From Bradyrhizobium diazoefficiens (GTDB lineage: Bacteria > Pseudomonadota > Alphaproteobacteria > Rhizobiales > Xanthobacteraceae): 64,000 bases of DNA. Shown here piece after piece: positions 55,801 to 63,468 of the stretch. Position numbers and translations under genes: made by a program. The notes under the pieces are model-generated. The model was not told the origin of the DNA, did no database searches, and saw nothing but the letters and a program-made list of their open reading frames with translations. The stretch is taken from positions 2,232,001 through 2,296,000 of the forward strand of contig NZ_CP067041.1 in the NCBI RefSeq assembly GCF_016599855.1, in the 5' to 3' direction. How positions within the stretch are numbered: position 1 is the first letter of the stretch; each line of letters opens with the position of its first letter.

Positions 55801-55992
55801 GGCGGAGTATTGCCCAGCGCAATAGCGCAGATGCGTAGCTCTGAGCTGAACCGGTTGCACTTCCGTAGGCCCGACATCGAGGGTCGTTCGGAGACCTTAT
55901 GCGAAGGCGCTAAACGACCGGACTCGCAACAGGCCGGCGCTATGTCGCCGCCTATTCCGAAGGTGCAACGAGGAGCGCGTGGCGACCCATAG
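52852..55992 (+). CDS. P-type cation ATPase with N-terminal HMA_2-like domain (island gene 2)
   Basis: 1046 residues. An N-terminal HMA_2-like domain (about 30-98, GRVRLKIEG, GIHDVSANALTGNILIHYED) lacks the CxxC metal site. Then comes the P-type core: TGES in ALTGESLPVA, PEGLP at 394-398, the phosphorylated D437 in CFDKTGTLTHG, GDGIND at 741-746. The transport helices carry N808 and E811 (SSNTSE) and N836 and D840 (WINLISDVLP). These match calcium-pump-type (P2) ligands, not the CPC of heavy-metal (P1B) pumps. It probably pumps Ca2+ or Mn2+. A shadowing start at 52798 (TTG) is unlikely; GAGGAC precedes ATG 52852. Confidence 0.93.
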   Translation: MSLVAPSNKRAIVPLSSRNPQAQIPISIVPLHTAVAGRVRLKIEGMRGAPAIASLLERGFTGMPGIHDVSANALTGNILIHYEDSVSIDQLVERISGLLLGDITPTVDDPAELPWHTIETGAIASELDTSCSDGLSSTRVSERLAQGLGNSIPLLHQRSELSIFLDQFQSMPVALLAGVAVVSLVTGTLLEAGAIMAVVAFNAAIGFTTENQAEQTIRSLGAPASLTARVVRDGSEMDVGADLLVPGDLVLLRRGTVVPADGRLVSARALTISEAALTGESLPVAKSVETVPHRAALADRMNMVHRGTIVTGGSGTFVVVATGARTQLGRIQRLVGATNTPETPMQRHLSELGEQLVWATLAASAAVFGVGWLRGLAVLQLVRSSLSVAVAAVPEGLPMVATTTLALGVEEMRRQGILVRRLEALETLASVDVVCFDKTGTLTHGSMSLGVVAVGDRVCGRQENGLVDQNGLVARPEQDRRLRMLLLVGALCSETEVEERDGQMQLSGSATEIALVQAALDHDIDVSELRRRYVRRSIQHRTEAYRFMATTHADEARVLIAVKGSPGEVLARCAFEALPDGTRQILTARRRAQIEAQNAKMAEQALRVLGMAYRELQVPGADLEAGELHIEELIWSGLVGLADPVRSGLPALMQKLHHAGIQTIMLTGDQSTTARAVAERIGLSSDGQVKIIDTADLDHVAPLELAAKAREAHAFARISPGQKLQIVRALQEAGSVVAMIGDGINDSPALRAANVGMAMGRNGDAAAREVADIFFANDDLASLPLAIERGRGTYTSIRNAVHYIISSNTSEILLMLAGAAAGFGEMLSPIQLLWINLISDVLPAIGLAMEPIDPDVMERGPRAADEPIIRSDQFSRLGSEAAVLTASAFGTAVFGAMRHGFKSPEGRTMAFGSLAVGQLLHTLNYRSSKPSKFRPAQLWAESRLVQIISGSVAAQIAAMLVPGVRSALNVAPLGLLDAGAMIAGGVLPSAIAQMRSSELNRLHFRRPDIEGRSETLCEGAKRPDSQQAGAMSPPIPKVQRGARGDP

Positions 55993-56440
55993 CGCGTCGT
56001 TGAGCCTCATGCCTTGCAGCTCGAACGATGGCGTCGATGACCCATTCAACTAATTGTACACCGACCTGCTTGGTGATGACCGCCACAATCAGCTTGAGTG
56101 CCCCCGAGGCGAGAGTGAGTGTGGGCAGCAGGCAGTCAATTCCATCGTTCGGCTGCGCCATAGGGGCCGGACAACCGCTCGTCGGCAATGCGCCTTTTGT
56201 TTCGAGCATTTGCAATCCGAGAAACCGGCGGTGTTGTGCCGTCAGGTCGAATCCTTTCCGACACACGATGATTACGCCAGCCGTGAGGGGATTTGAGTGG
56301 ACGCGGACAACATCGGGGTGCTCGATGAGAACCCGCTCAAGGGCGGCGAAATAAGCCTGCTGCCGTTGTCGCTGCGGTATCTTTATTCGAATGCGCGTCG
56401 GTGTGCGATGGACAACAAAGGCCCGGGTTTGTGCGTGCAT
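55952..56440 (-). CDS. HMA_2-like membrane-associated protein A (island gene 3)
   Basis: 162 residues. The N-terminal part (10-60: TRIRIKIPQRQRQQAYFAAL then HPDVVRVHSNPLTAGVIIVC) has the HMA_2 ferredoxin-like pattern. A hydrophobic helix (about 105-135: LTLASGALKLIVAVITKQVG) follows, with a basic tail. There is no CxxC. Its 3' end overlaps the convergent ATPase gene by 41 bases. AAGGA lies ten bases before ATG 56440. Probably a partner of the ATPase, by shared domain and position. Confidence 0.78.
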   Translation of the reverse strand: MHAQTRAFVVHRTPTRIRIKIPQRQRQQAYFAALERVLIEHPDVVRVHSNPLTAGVIIVCRKGFDLTAQHRRFLGLQMLETKGALPTSGCPAPMAQPNDGIDCLLPTLTLASGALKLIVAVITKQVGVQLVEWVIDAIVRAARHEAQRRAMGRHALLVAPSE

Positions 56441-56622
56441 GATCCGCAGTCCTTAACCAGCGTTGGCTCGCCACGCTGATGGCCCGGACACTGCACCCGA
56501 TTTGACGAAGCTAATGTGACACTAAGTCTGTCTTTTTCATCGTTCCCGCGGTTCTCCCCAAGTGGGAGCCTGGTCTGTGCCAATGGAAGCGCGCCTGGAT
56601 ACCGAACGTCCGGCAATCCTAA

Positions 56623-57234
56623 CTAGCCGGTCTGCTGATCGCCCGAGACGCTCGGGGGTGGCACCCCCGAGTCGTTGGATGCGGTCGCGCCGCGAGCAAC
56701 TGAAGCCAGGTGACGCGTGATCAGGGAGTAAAACAAGAGCGAGGAGGCCGACCCGAGCAACTGGCCCCTTAGCACTTGAACAATGCCCAGCAGGACAAAT
56801 CCCGCTGCGATCTCTGGACGGCCGAGAATGCGCTGCGCGCCATATGCGTTCCAGAGATTCTCAGCAGCATTGCCGGTCAGCTGGCCCCGTGCGACTTGGA
56901 GTAGTGCCAATCCGCTCAATCCCGTGGCCGCTGTATCGCGCAATCCGGAATGGGGCGGTCGGCGAGTGGATGGAGCAGGAGCCTTTTTGGGGTCCTCTGG
57001 TCCGATTTCGAAAAGCCCTTGTTCGGTGGCCGCTGCGGCAATCGCCTGCGCCGATCCAGAGTGATGAATAATGATGCTTCCGGTGAGGGGGATCGCATTG
57101 AGTCCTGCGATACCGGGAAGCTTCGAGAGCGCCTGGACTATGTCATGGAAGAACGAGACGTCCCCGCGCCGAGCTGGAATTCGAAGGCGCAGCCGTCCCG
57201 GAATCTGATGCTGGATGATGGCAATTGGGGTCAT
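56623..57234 (-). CDS. HMA_2-like membrane protein B (island gene 4)
   Basis: 203 residues. An N-terminal HMA_2-like domain (GRLRLRIPARRGDVSFFHDI, then GIAGLNAIPLTGSIIIHHSG, about 10-60) is followed by a Pro-rich linker and two hydrophobic helices. These carry an internal repeat: ALLQVARGQLTGNA and GIVQVLRGQLLGSA. The repeat suggests a helical hairpin in the membrane. It is divergent from the DUF445 gene. GGAGG is eleven bases before ATG 57234. A related domain is seen in the ATPase and in protein A, so three HMA_2 domains occur in this island. Confidence 0.8.
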   Translation of the reverse strand: MTPIAIIQHQIPGRLRLRIPARRGDVSFFHDIVQALSKLPGIAGLNAIPLTGSIIIHHSGSAQAIAAAATEQGLFEIGPEDPKKAPAPSTRRPPHSGLRDTAATGLSGLALLQVARGQLTGNAAENLWNAYGAQRILGRPEIAAGFVLLGIVQVLRGQLLGSASSLLFYSLITRHLASVARGATASNDSGVPPPSVSGDQQTG

Positions 57235-57337
57235 CTCGACACGCGCCTCCACTCGGTTCGATCGCGTCAGGGTGCAGCTCAAGAATGCCGATCATACATG
57301 CAGCACGTAACGAAGGCAGCACCGAAGCGAGAGCCAA

Positions 57338-58627
57338 ATGTCTCCAGAGTACGCACCGGCATCGCCGCGCAATCCACTCCCATTGTTCACAAGCGAATCC
57401 GACGGGGCGGCACGTACCCGGTTAAGACGAAATCGGATCGTTGCCAGTACCATGCTCGCCGGTATGGGAGGTATATTCGCCTTGACACGCTTGGTTCCAG
57501 AGCCCGGTTTTGCGACGCTGCTCATCCAATCCGGTGCGGAAGCGGGCATGGTGGGTGGTATCGCCGATTGGTTCGCCGTGACCGCGCTCTTTCGCCACCC
57601 GCTGGGTCTGCCCGTTCCGCATACCGCGATCATTCCCAAGAACAAGGACAGGATTGGCCGCACGATCGGGCATTTCATCGAACGCAATTTTCTAACGCCG
57701 GATGTACTTCTGCCGAAGCTGCGCCAAATGCGTGTTGGGGCACGCTTTGCGGCTTGGCTCGCGGCGCCAAGCACTGCGCCCCTGATCGCACACTCGATCA
57801 CGGCAGTTCTGCCCTATCTCATCCACTCGCTACGCAACCCGGATTTTCATGAGTTCTTGCAGCGGATCTTGAGCGACCAGCTTCGTCAGGCGGATTTCGC
57901 GCCCATGATTGCACGCGGCCTTCGTATTCTTACGGCGAGCGACGAAGCAAATGCTCTGTTCGAACGTATCAGCGAGATCGCGAGCGACCGGCTTGAGAAG
58001 AACCGCGACCAGATCGAAAAGCTTGTCGCCGCGCGCAGCCGCTGGTGGATCCCGAAGGCTATCGATCGCCGGATTGCGACTGCCATTATCAACGGTATCA
58101 CCGAGTTGCTCAGCGGATTGTCTCGGCCGGACAGCGAAGCCTCCGCGAAGTTTCGCGAGGCACTCGCCTCGACAATCGACGACATGCTCAATTCACCGGA
58201 GCAGCGGGAAAAAATAAACGAGGGCGTGAGGCGTCTGCTGGCTCAGCCCGAGGCGCTGGCTTGGGTCAGATCGGTTTGGGACGAGCTCTGCCAGGCGACG
58301 CTCGACGACTTGGCGCAACCATCATCGCGCCTGCGACGAAGTCTTGAAAAGCCCATTTCGATTGTAGCTGAGGCGCTGGCGACTGACACTGTGATGCAGC
58401 GGCACATCGATGAAGTGATGGAGCACTTGGCTGATTCCGTCATCGCGTGGCGCAGCGAGATCGGCTCTTTCTTCGCGGAGGTCGTGCGAAACTGGGATAC
58501 GGCTACCCTTTCCGATCGCCTTGAACTCGTTGTGGGAAGCGACCTCCAATATATTCGCATGAACGGTACCATCGTCGGAGCTTGTACAGGCTGCCTCATA
58601 TTCACCGTCGCCTGGCTTTTTGGGTAG
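57338..58627 (+). CDS. DUF445 membrane protein (island gene 5)
   Basis: 429 residues: a hydrophobic N-terminal helix (about 33-55, STMLAGMGGIFALTRLV), the conserved GMVGGIADWFAVTALFRHPLG and NKDRIGRTIGHFIERNFLTP of DUF445 (YjiN-like), a long helical coiled region, and a C-terminal helix (GTIVGACTGCLIFTVAWLFG). The family is an inner-membrane scaffold of unknown function. It is divergent from HMA_2 protein B and the last large gene of the island. Confidence 0.88.
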   Translation: MSPEYAPASPRNPLPLFTSESDGAARTRLRRNRIVASTMLAGMGGIFALTRLVPEPGFATLLIQSGAEAGMVGGIADWFAVTALFRHPLGLPVPHTAIIPKNKDRIGRTIGHFIERNFLTPDVLLPKLRQMRVGARFAAWLAAPSTAPLIAHSITAVLPYLIHSLRNPDFHEFLQRILSDQLRQADFAPMIARGLRILTASDEANALFERISEIASDRLEKNRDQIEKLVAARSRWWIPKAIDRRIATAIINGITELLSGLSRPDSEASAKFREALASTIDDMLNSPEQREKINEGVRRLLAQPEALAWVRSVWDELCQATLDDLAQPSSRLRRSLEKPISIVAEALATDTVMQRHIDEVMEHLADSVIAWRSEIGSFFAEVVRNWDTATLSDRLELVVGSDLQYIRMNGTIVGACTGCLIFTVAWLFG

Positions 58628-58759
58628 GCGCTCTATCGCCTCGAATCGGATGCTTCGTCCAATTCGGTCGCTGGAACGAGCATTTCGAGTGGGTTGATGG
58701 CGTGCTCTCAGCGCGTGCGAGTCGCACAAGGATTGGCGAATCCACGCACTGAGACGTCC

Positions 58760-58951
58760 CTAACCTCGAATGCCTTTAATCGACGGCTGTATCGTCAGGC
58801 GATAGGCGACCAGCGCGTTGCCGTCAAATTTCTCCAAGATCTCATGGCAGGCAGGGCAGCGGTATTCGCCGGTGGTGCCGGGTCCCAACGGCAATTCAAG
58901 ACGTCGAAAGCCCGCCCCGCACTCCGGACACGTCACGTCGCTCCTTTTCAT
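58760..58951 (-). CDS. small zinc-ribbon protein
   Basis: 63 residues with two CxxC pairs: C8-x2-C11 and C32-x2-C35, the pattern of a zinc ribbon (CPECGAGFRRLELP ... YRCPACHEILEKF). Either ATG 58951 or GTG 58936 (AAGGAG with CGAC spacer) could be the start. It lies at the right end of the island, on the minus strand. Function unknown. Confidence 0.75.
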   Translation of the reverse strand: MKRSDVTCPECGAGFRRLELPLGPGTTGEYRCPACHEILEKFDGNALVAYRLTIQPSIKGIRG

Positions 58952-59210
58952 GCGTCACCCGTAGTGTCCCATTGGCGCAACTTTAACACAGGATGGGGCG
59001 GGACTTCGAATATACTGAGGTTTACTTCACCGGTCGCGGCGGCTTCGAATGCGAATTATGACGGGATATGATCTTCGATGACCGGGCTATTCAGGCGCGC
59101 AAGCTTCTCGTAGTTCAGAGGCGATCCCGGGAGAGCCGCTTCTTATTTGGAAATGCATGCTAAGCAATCATATTTCCAACTACGCTCTGAAATCGTTGAA
59201 TAACCAAACA
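58952..59210. other. island right-end intergenic region
   Basis: 259 bases between the zinc-ribbon gene and the second att-like repeat. No integrase remnant or credible gene was found. Confidence 0.4.
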
Positions 59211-59276
59211 GATTTTGATTCCGCTATTCGCGGATTCGATCCCTCCCGCCCCAGCCAGCGTCAAGCTGCTGAGTTC
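59211..59276 (+). repeat. attR-like direct repeat (partial tRNA-Gln copy)
   Basis: Second copy of the tRNA-Gln 3' end: GATTTTGATTCCGC then a few substitutions, an identical 25-base core at 59235-59259, and AAGCTGCTGAGTTC shared with the first copy. The 5' half of the tRNA is absent, so it is not a functional tRNA gene. Confidence 0.88.
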
Positions 59277-59746
59277 ACGACCTAAACAGCTCTACCCTCG
59301 CAAAATTCCTGGGCGCGTTTGGAAATAGAGCTTGTGAAGCTCGCTGCAGAACCGAACTAAACCGCTTTGTGTGTCACGCAGTCCGTTGGCTTATCTCTGT
59401 GGAGTTCATTCAAGCATATTCCCTGGAGACTGGTTCGGGGCAGGTTCGTTACGTTCCCATCGTAGAATAGGATATTGCGGTGAGCAAATCGGGGGCCAAT
59501 AGGCGCAAGACATCCCCTTTGGTCCCGCGCCTTCGCGGGACGACCCAGCCGGCTTTCAGCTTCCGCTGATCCAGGCAGATCATTATTGTACAACAGGGGG
59601 CGGGAAAAAATTGCAACGAAGCAGGGGGGCGCCTGCGTCCAGAGCGCCAGATTTACCGGTAGCCAGATAAGTCGAAAGCGAAACCAGCGAGAGGTCCACT
59701 TTGGGGCGTCATCAACGCCAATCCGCTTCTGGTCCGGCGTCGGTTC
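59277..59746. other. non-coding stretch after island
   Basis: 470 bases with only short frames lacking ribosome-binding sites. Less GC-rich than the chromosome backbone. No recognised element. Confidence 0.4.
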
Positions 59747-59950
59747 CTAGTGCCTAGGGTCTTCGGCGCCGTTTGCGCCTGTCGAGGCCAGCACACGCTG
59801 GAGACGTTCAGCGCGCTCTTTCGTCAGATTCTCAGCTAGATCGATCCCGATCGCCGCCGGGCCTTTTCTTTCTCGGTCGTACACCATCCAACCCTTGCCG
59901 CCCATTCGAATGAAAAATCTGTTCAGCGACAGCGTTCGGTCGGTCACCAC
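59747..59950 (-). CDS. small conserved-type protein of unknown function
   Basis: 67 residues, with RFFIRMGGKGWMVYDRERKG, GPAAIGIDLAENLTKERAER and a polar tail. The sequence looks like a compact folded protein found in Bradyrhizobium islands, with an aromatic-rich first half and a helix in the second. GTG 59950 has GAGGAG upstream at suitable spacing. It has no signal or membrane helix. Function unknown. Confidence 0.6.
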   Translation of the reverse strand: MVTDRTLSLNRFFIRMGGKGWMVYDRERKGPAAIGIDLAENLTKERAERLQRVLASTGANGAEDPRH

Positions 59951-60441
59951 AGGGCTCCTCGTCGTGGGCTCGGGAAGCGAACCCTATTCCGAGCTGGCTC
60001 AGGCTAGCATTTGCATATGTGAATCGGACCGGGAAAATTCGGCAGTTTCCTCTCGAATGCGGCGATCCTCAAGAATGGGATATTTCACGGGTCGTCACCG
60101 TCTGCAGCTTGCTCCAACTTCAGAGGTCTGATTGGACAAAATTGCTGCAGCCTGCTCATGCGTTGTTGCGCGACAACTGCCCCTTCGCATCGTGAGTTGA
60201 GCTCGACTCCAGACCAGCGATCCGGGGTGTGCAAGGTGCTCGAAACTATCCTGTGGTGCGTCGGTGGCTCACGGCACACGATCGAAAATCTTCCCTTGCT
60301 TCATACAAGGGAGATCCATCGACGCTCCCCACGAACCAATATGATTGCGCGGAGCCACAGGAAGTATTTCGAACGAGGTTAATCAGAGCGACTTGGCATG
60401 CCGGTGCCTGGCACGGTGCCGCCTCGATGAAAGGTTATAGT
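59951..60441. other. non-coding stretch
   Basis: 491 bases with no credible gene. AT-richer than the backbone; short frames of poor quality only. Confidence 0.4.
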
Positions 60442-60876
60442 TCACGTCAGTGAACCGTGCGGGTTCACAACTGTGTACCCTCTCAATGAACGCGCGTGTA
60501 TCCTTGTTGCGTGTCCACCTGAGTTGGCGTCGTATGCCATCCAAACGTCGCTCCCGATATGCTGCTCCAGGATGAAGACGTGCCCGCGTCTTGCTGCGAC
60601 CATTCCTGGTGCCGGCGACGTACGCGGAAATCGCAGCCAGTTCGCCGCGAGATTCAATTCCGGCACGATGCGACCAAACAAACGCAGGGCGACCGCACAA
60701 CCGCAAAATGCGGAGGGGCATCCCTGGGGCCGGCCGCCGACGATCCGATCGCTTACAGGAGTATCAAGCGCCGTAATAGTCTTGATGGCAGCGACGGTGA
60801 GTTGTCTTGAACGATGTGTCTGCAATGAGTTTCGCTTGCTCGAGGTTTGCGAGTAGTACGAGAAGTCGCATGGCAT
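60442..60876 (-). pseudogene. decayed or diverged secreted Bradyrhizobium protein
   Basis: The frame's C-terminal half (IVGGRPQGCPSAFCGCAVAL through LAANWLRFPRTSPAPGMVAA and RRGHVFILEQHIGSDVWMAYDANSGGHATRIHARSLRGYTVVNP) has the pattern of a conserved exported protein family in Bradyrhizobium with several Cys. The N-terminal half, with the expected signal peptide, is degraded (LTVAAIKTITALDTPVSD carries polar substitutions), and no start has a ribosome-binding site. I call it a probable pseudogene or a strongly diverged copy. Confidence 0.45.
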
Positions 60877-61202
60877 GGTGATGTTGCATTCGGAGGCGCT
60901 TTCTATTCGGTATGGTCGTGCTTCCGAATTGAAGCAGGTGATTACGATGAAACCGCACGCAGAAATAACTTGCTTGAACATCGCAGGCTCCGGATTTAGG
61001 GATCCTGCCCCAAGCAACGAAGGACCAACAACAGATTGGCTGAAATCGGTCAAAAGAGCGGCCTGACGCTGGTGGAGGGGCCGACTATACTTCTGGGGTA
61101 ACTCCAAGCGTCTCGAACGTTGAAGAAGGTCTCTTGCTTGCAAATGGGCCGCTGCTTGCAAATGGGCCGCTGCTTGCAAATGGGCCGCGGACGCGACCCG
61201 CT
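60877..61202. other. intergenic with 18-base tandem repeat
   Basis: 326 bases with no credible gene. It holds the tandem array at 61135-61187. Confidence 0.4.
61135..61187. repeat. 18-base tandem repeat, nearly three copies
   Basis: Unit CTGCTTGCAAATGGGCCG, two perfect copies and one missing its first base. It is non-coding; no CRISPR-like spacers are present. Confidence 0.8.
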
Positions 61203-61406
61203 TCACGTGTTGATCATGGCCACGTACTCCATATGAAGAGTAATTGGACCCTTCGATCCGTCCAAAATCACGCGGAGGCTCTTGGGATAGTACCCGGCTC
61301 CAACCACGGTCCCGGTCTTTCCGGCTAAGCGAGGGCCGGCTGCCGGCTTCACCTGAATTCGTGAGCCCGGCGGAAATTTGGGCTCGGTTTGGGCCGATCC
61401 TGACAT
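61203..61406 (-). CDS. small KOW-like/SH3-barrel protein
   Basis: 67 residues starting MSGSAQTEPKFPPGSRIQVK. The middle, AGKTGTVVGAGYYPKSLRVI, has the KOW/SH3-like hairpin seen in ribosomal and RNA-binding proteins, followed by LDGSKGPITLHMEYVAMINT. GAGGA precedes the ATG by five bases. It is short but well-formed. Function unknown; an RNA or protein-binding role is inferred from the fold pattern. Confidence 0.65.
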   Translation of the reverse strand: MSGSAQTEPKFPPGSRIQVKPAAGPRLAGKTGTVVGAGYYPKSLRVILDGSKGPITLHMEYVAMINT

Positions 61407-62065
61407 GACGTCCTCGGCAGCGAATGAGCTAATTCTACGCAAATAACCGACAATGCGTGGCACAGTGAACGAACGGGTGCATTGGACGAGGCATATGCGA
61501 TTGCGCGCGCCAGGTGAAAAGAGGTCTCCAACAACGGTCCTGAAGATGCAAGGCAATGCGACTAGATAAAATTCGTTGCATTGGCAACTCGCAATTGCCG
61601 CAGCAACGAACTCGACTGCAGTGCTAGAATACCGATTTCAAACCAATGCCAATCCGAGATGAAGGTCTCGAGCCGACCTGTACTGGACGACGGAAACGCT
61701 TCGATGAGAACATCCGTCATCAGGAGTAATCCGCAGGCATTAATCAACCCGGTGTGGTGCCCGTCTCGGCATTGACCAATTTTGTCGGCGTTGTGCCAAG
61801 TTTCTAATGATCTTTTCAGCCTCGATCAGCCTGCATATCGTTGAATCCTCTTCTGAAACAGCGTTACCCACAGGTTTTGCGACAAAGCGCTGGCGAGTTG
61901 TCGTGCCAACTTTGGGCACAACAATCCCTTGGTTCGGCCTAACGAAGCGGAGATTCCTGCCTCAAACGTAAACATACGTTCACCGCCGTGGGACGCACGA
62001 TCGGTTGTCGGCGCTCAGACCCGAATTGGGTCACTGGGGGTTTCAACACGCAGAGGGGAATAGCA
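61407..62065. other. non-coding stretch before the secreted-enzyme gene
   Basis: 659 bases. An open frame on the minus strand (61562-61747) has no start signal or recognisable product. The last 100 bases should hold the promoter of the gene at 62066. No operator recognised. Confidence 0.4.
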
Positions 62066-63415
62066 TTGACTACCTTACACTACGCCGCGGGTGGCGGTCT
62101 CGACTCGCAAGGTAACTTCACAGCGGGTGCAGATGGCTTCAATCTCGCAGACATCGAGTATGCCGACCAGGCGAATGCACTGCCGAGCGGCGTGCAGGGG
62201 CTGGCCTGGCTCGATCAATATCATGGCGTGACTCAGGACTTCATCAACCAGGTGACGCCCTTCCTCAACAATCCGAAAGTGTTCGGCTTCTATCTCGTCG
62301 ATGAGCCCGACCCGAGCGGGCAGTCGGGCCCGCAGGCCAGCGCGGCTGACTTGATGGCGGAATCCGACTGGATCCACCAGCATGATCCCGGCGCCAAGAC
62401 TTTCACCGTCCTGGACAACATGGGCACGTCGGACAATCCGAGTTACGACAATACCTATAACACCGCGAACACCCACATCGACTACTTCGGTCTGGATTGG
62501 TATCCAGTGTGGTCGGATCGTTCGAACGTCGATCTCAGCACCATCGACAAGTACGTCGCTGCTGCGGAGCATGCAGGCATTCCGCTCGACTCGATCGTTC
62601 CGGTGTACCAGGCGTTCGGAGGAGGCGGCTGGACTACCGAAACCGGTAGCCAGGTCGTGATGCCGACTGCCGAGCAAGCGCAGGCAATGATCAATCACTG
62701 GGCGGACCTCGTTCCCAACCCGGCGTTCGACTATGCCTACGCGTGGGGTTCGCAGAATGGCGACACCGCGCTTGCGGACTCGCCGGAATTGCAGAAGGTG
62801 TTCCTCGCGCACAACACGAGCGAGAGCACATCGACCTCCGTCCCTCCGGCCGCTAGTGCTCCGATCGCCGAAACGCCGACCGGCACGCCGGTTTCCGATC
62901 ATAGCGGAAGTTCGGCCACCGACGGCAGCACGTCTCCAATTGCCGATGCAGCCGGAAGCACTGCGACGGACGGCAGCACGACGCCTGTTGCCGATGCCGG
63001 CGGAAGCACCGTTGGCACAACCGGAAGCTCCACGCCGACGACCAGCCCGACTGAAGGCACGACACCGGTTTCCGCTTCGGACGGAACGACGGGCACCTCG
63101 ACCGGCGGTACCATTGATACCGGTCACTGGAATGGTCATGATCACTGGTCGGCCGGCTCATCCGGGTCGACGATTGCGGACACCGGCGGGCACAGCAACC
63201 ACGGCGGGAGCTTCGATTTCTCGCAGTTGATCAATGGCGCCACGTCGCCTTCGTCCGGAGATCATGGCGGGTGGCGAGGCCTAACCACGATGTCGTCATC
63301 CGCGACGTCGGATCCGACCACTGACCAGACGGCTACGTGGGACTCGGGATCTTTCGTCGGACATCTGGCTGACTTCATGACTCACCATAACGACCATCAC
63401 GCCTGGCACTCGTGA
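62066..63415 (+). CDS. glycoside hydrolase-like protein with low-complexity His-rich tail, probable type I secretion substrate
   Basis: 449 residues from TTG 62066 (AGAGGGG seven bases upstream). The N-terminal 250 residues resemble a TIM-barrel glycoside hydrolase: KVFGFYLVDEPDPSG with a likely acid Glu80, THIDYFGLDWYPVWS and FDYAYAWGSQNGD. A low-complexity Ser/Thr/Gly/Asp linker (about 255-360, ATDGSTSPIADAAGST repeated) follows, and a His-rich end (HHNDHHAWHS). It lacks a Sec signal. It is followed by a type I secretion ABC transporter gene, which suggests export by that system. Confidence 0.8.
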   Translation: MTTLHYAAGGGLDSQGNFTAGADGFNLADIEYADQANALPSGVQGLAWLDQYHGVTQDFINQVTPFLNNPKVFGFYLVDEPDPSGQSGPQASAADLMAESDWIHQHDPGAKTFTVLDNMGTSDNPSYDNTYNTANTHIDYFGLDWYPVWSDRSNVDLSTIDKYVAAAEHAGIPLDSIVPVYQAFGGGGWTTETGSQVVMPTAEQAQAMINHWADLVPNPAFDYAYAWGSQNGDTALADSPELQKVFLAHNTSESTSTSVPPAASAPIAETPTGTPVSDHSGSSATDGSTSPIADAAGSTATDGSTTPVADAGGSTVGTTGSSTPTTSPTEGTTPVSASDGTTGTSTGGTIDTGHWNGHDHWSAGSSGSTIADTGGHSNHGGSFDFSQLINGATSPSSGDHGGWRGLTTMSSSATSDPTTDQTATWDSGSFVGHLADFMTHHNDHHAWHS

Positions 63416-63440
63416 GTTCGTAGCGTAGTTTGCAACAAGA

Positions 63441-63468
63441 GCATACGCGCGGTCCGCCGCGCGTATGC
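63441..63468 (+). terminator. candidate hairpin after secreted-enzyme gene
   Basis: Perfect 12-base stem GCATACGCGCGG / CCGCGCGTATGC with a TCCG loop, 26 bases after the stop. It lacks a T-run, so it may be an RNA-processing or attenuation structure instead. A second hairpin CATTCCGC / GCGGAATG lies near 63519-63540. Confidence 0.45.

Noticed and set aside
58952..59210. Integrase remnant at the island's right end
   Set aside because: No recombinase motif (RHRY or serine recombinase) found on either strand.
59211..59276. Second tRNA-Gln gene
   Set aside because: Only the 3' half matches; the acceptor 5' arm and D arm are absent, so it is an integration scar.
61135..61187. CRISPR array
   Set aside because: Three contiguous units without spacers and no cas genes.
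61562..61747. 61-codon minus-strand frame
   Set aside because: No ribosome-binding site and no recognisable product; possible but unsupported.
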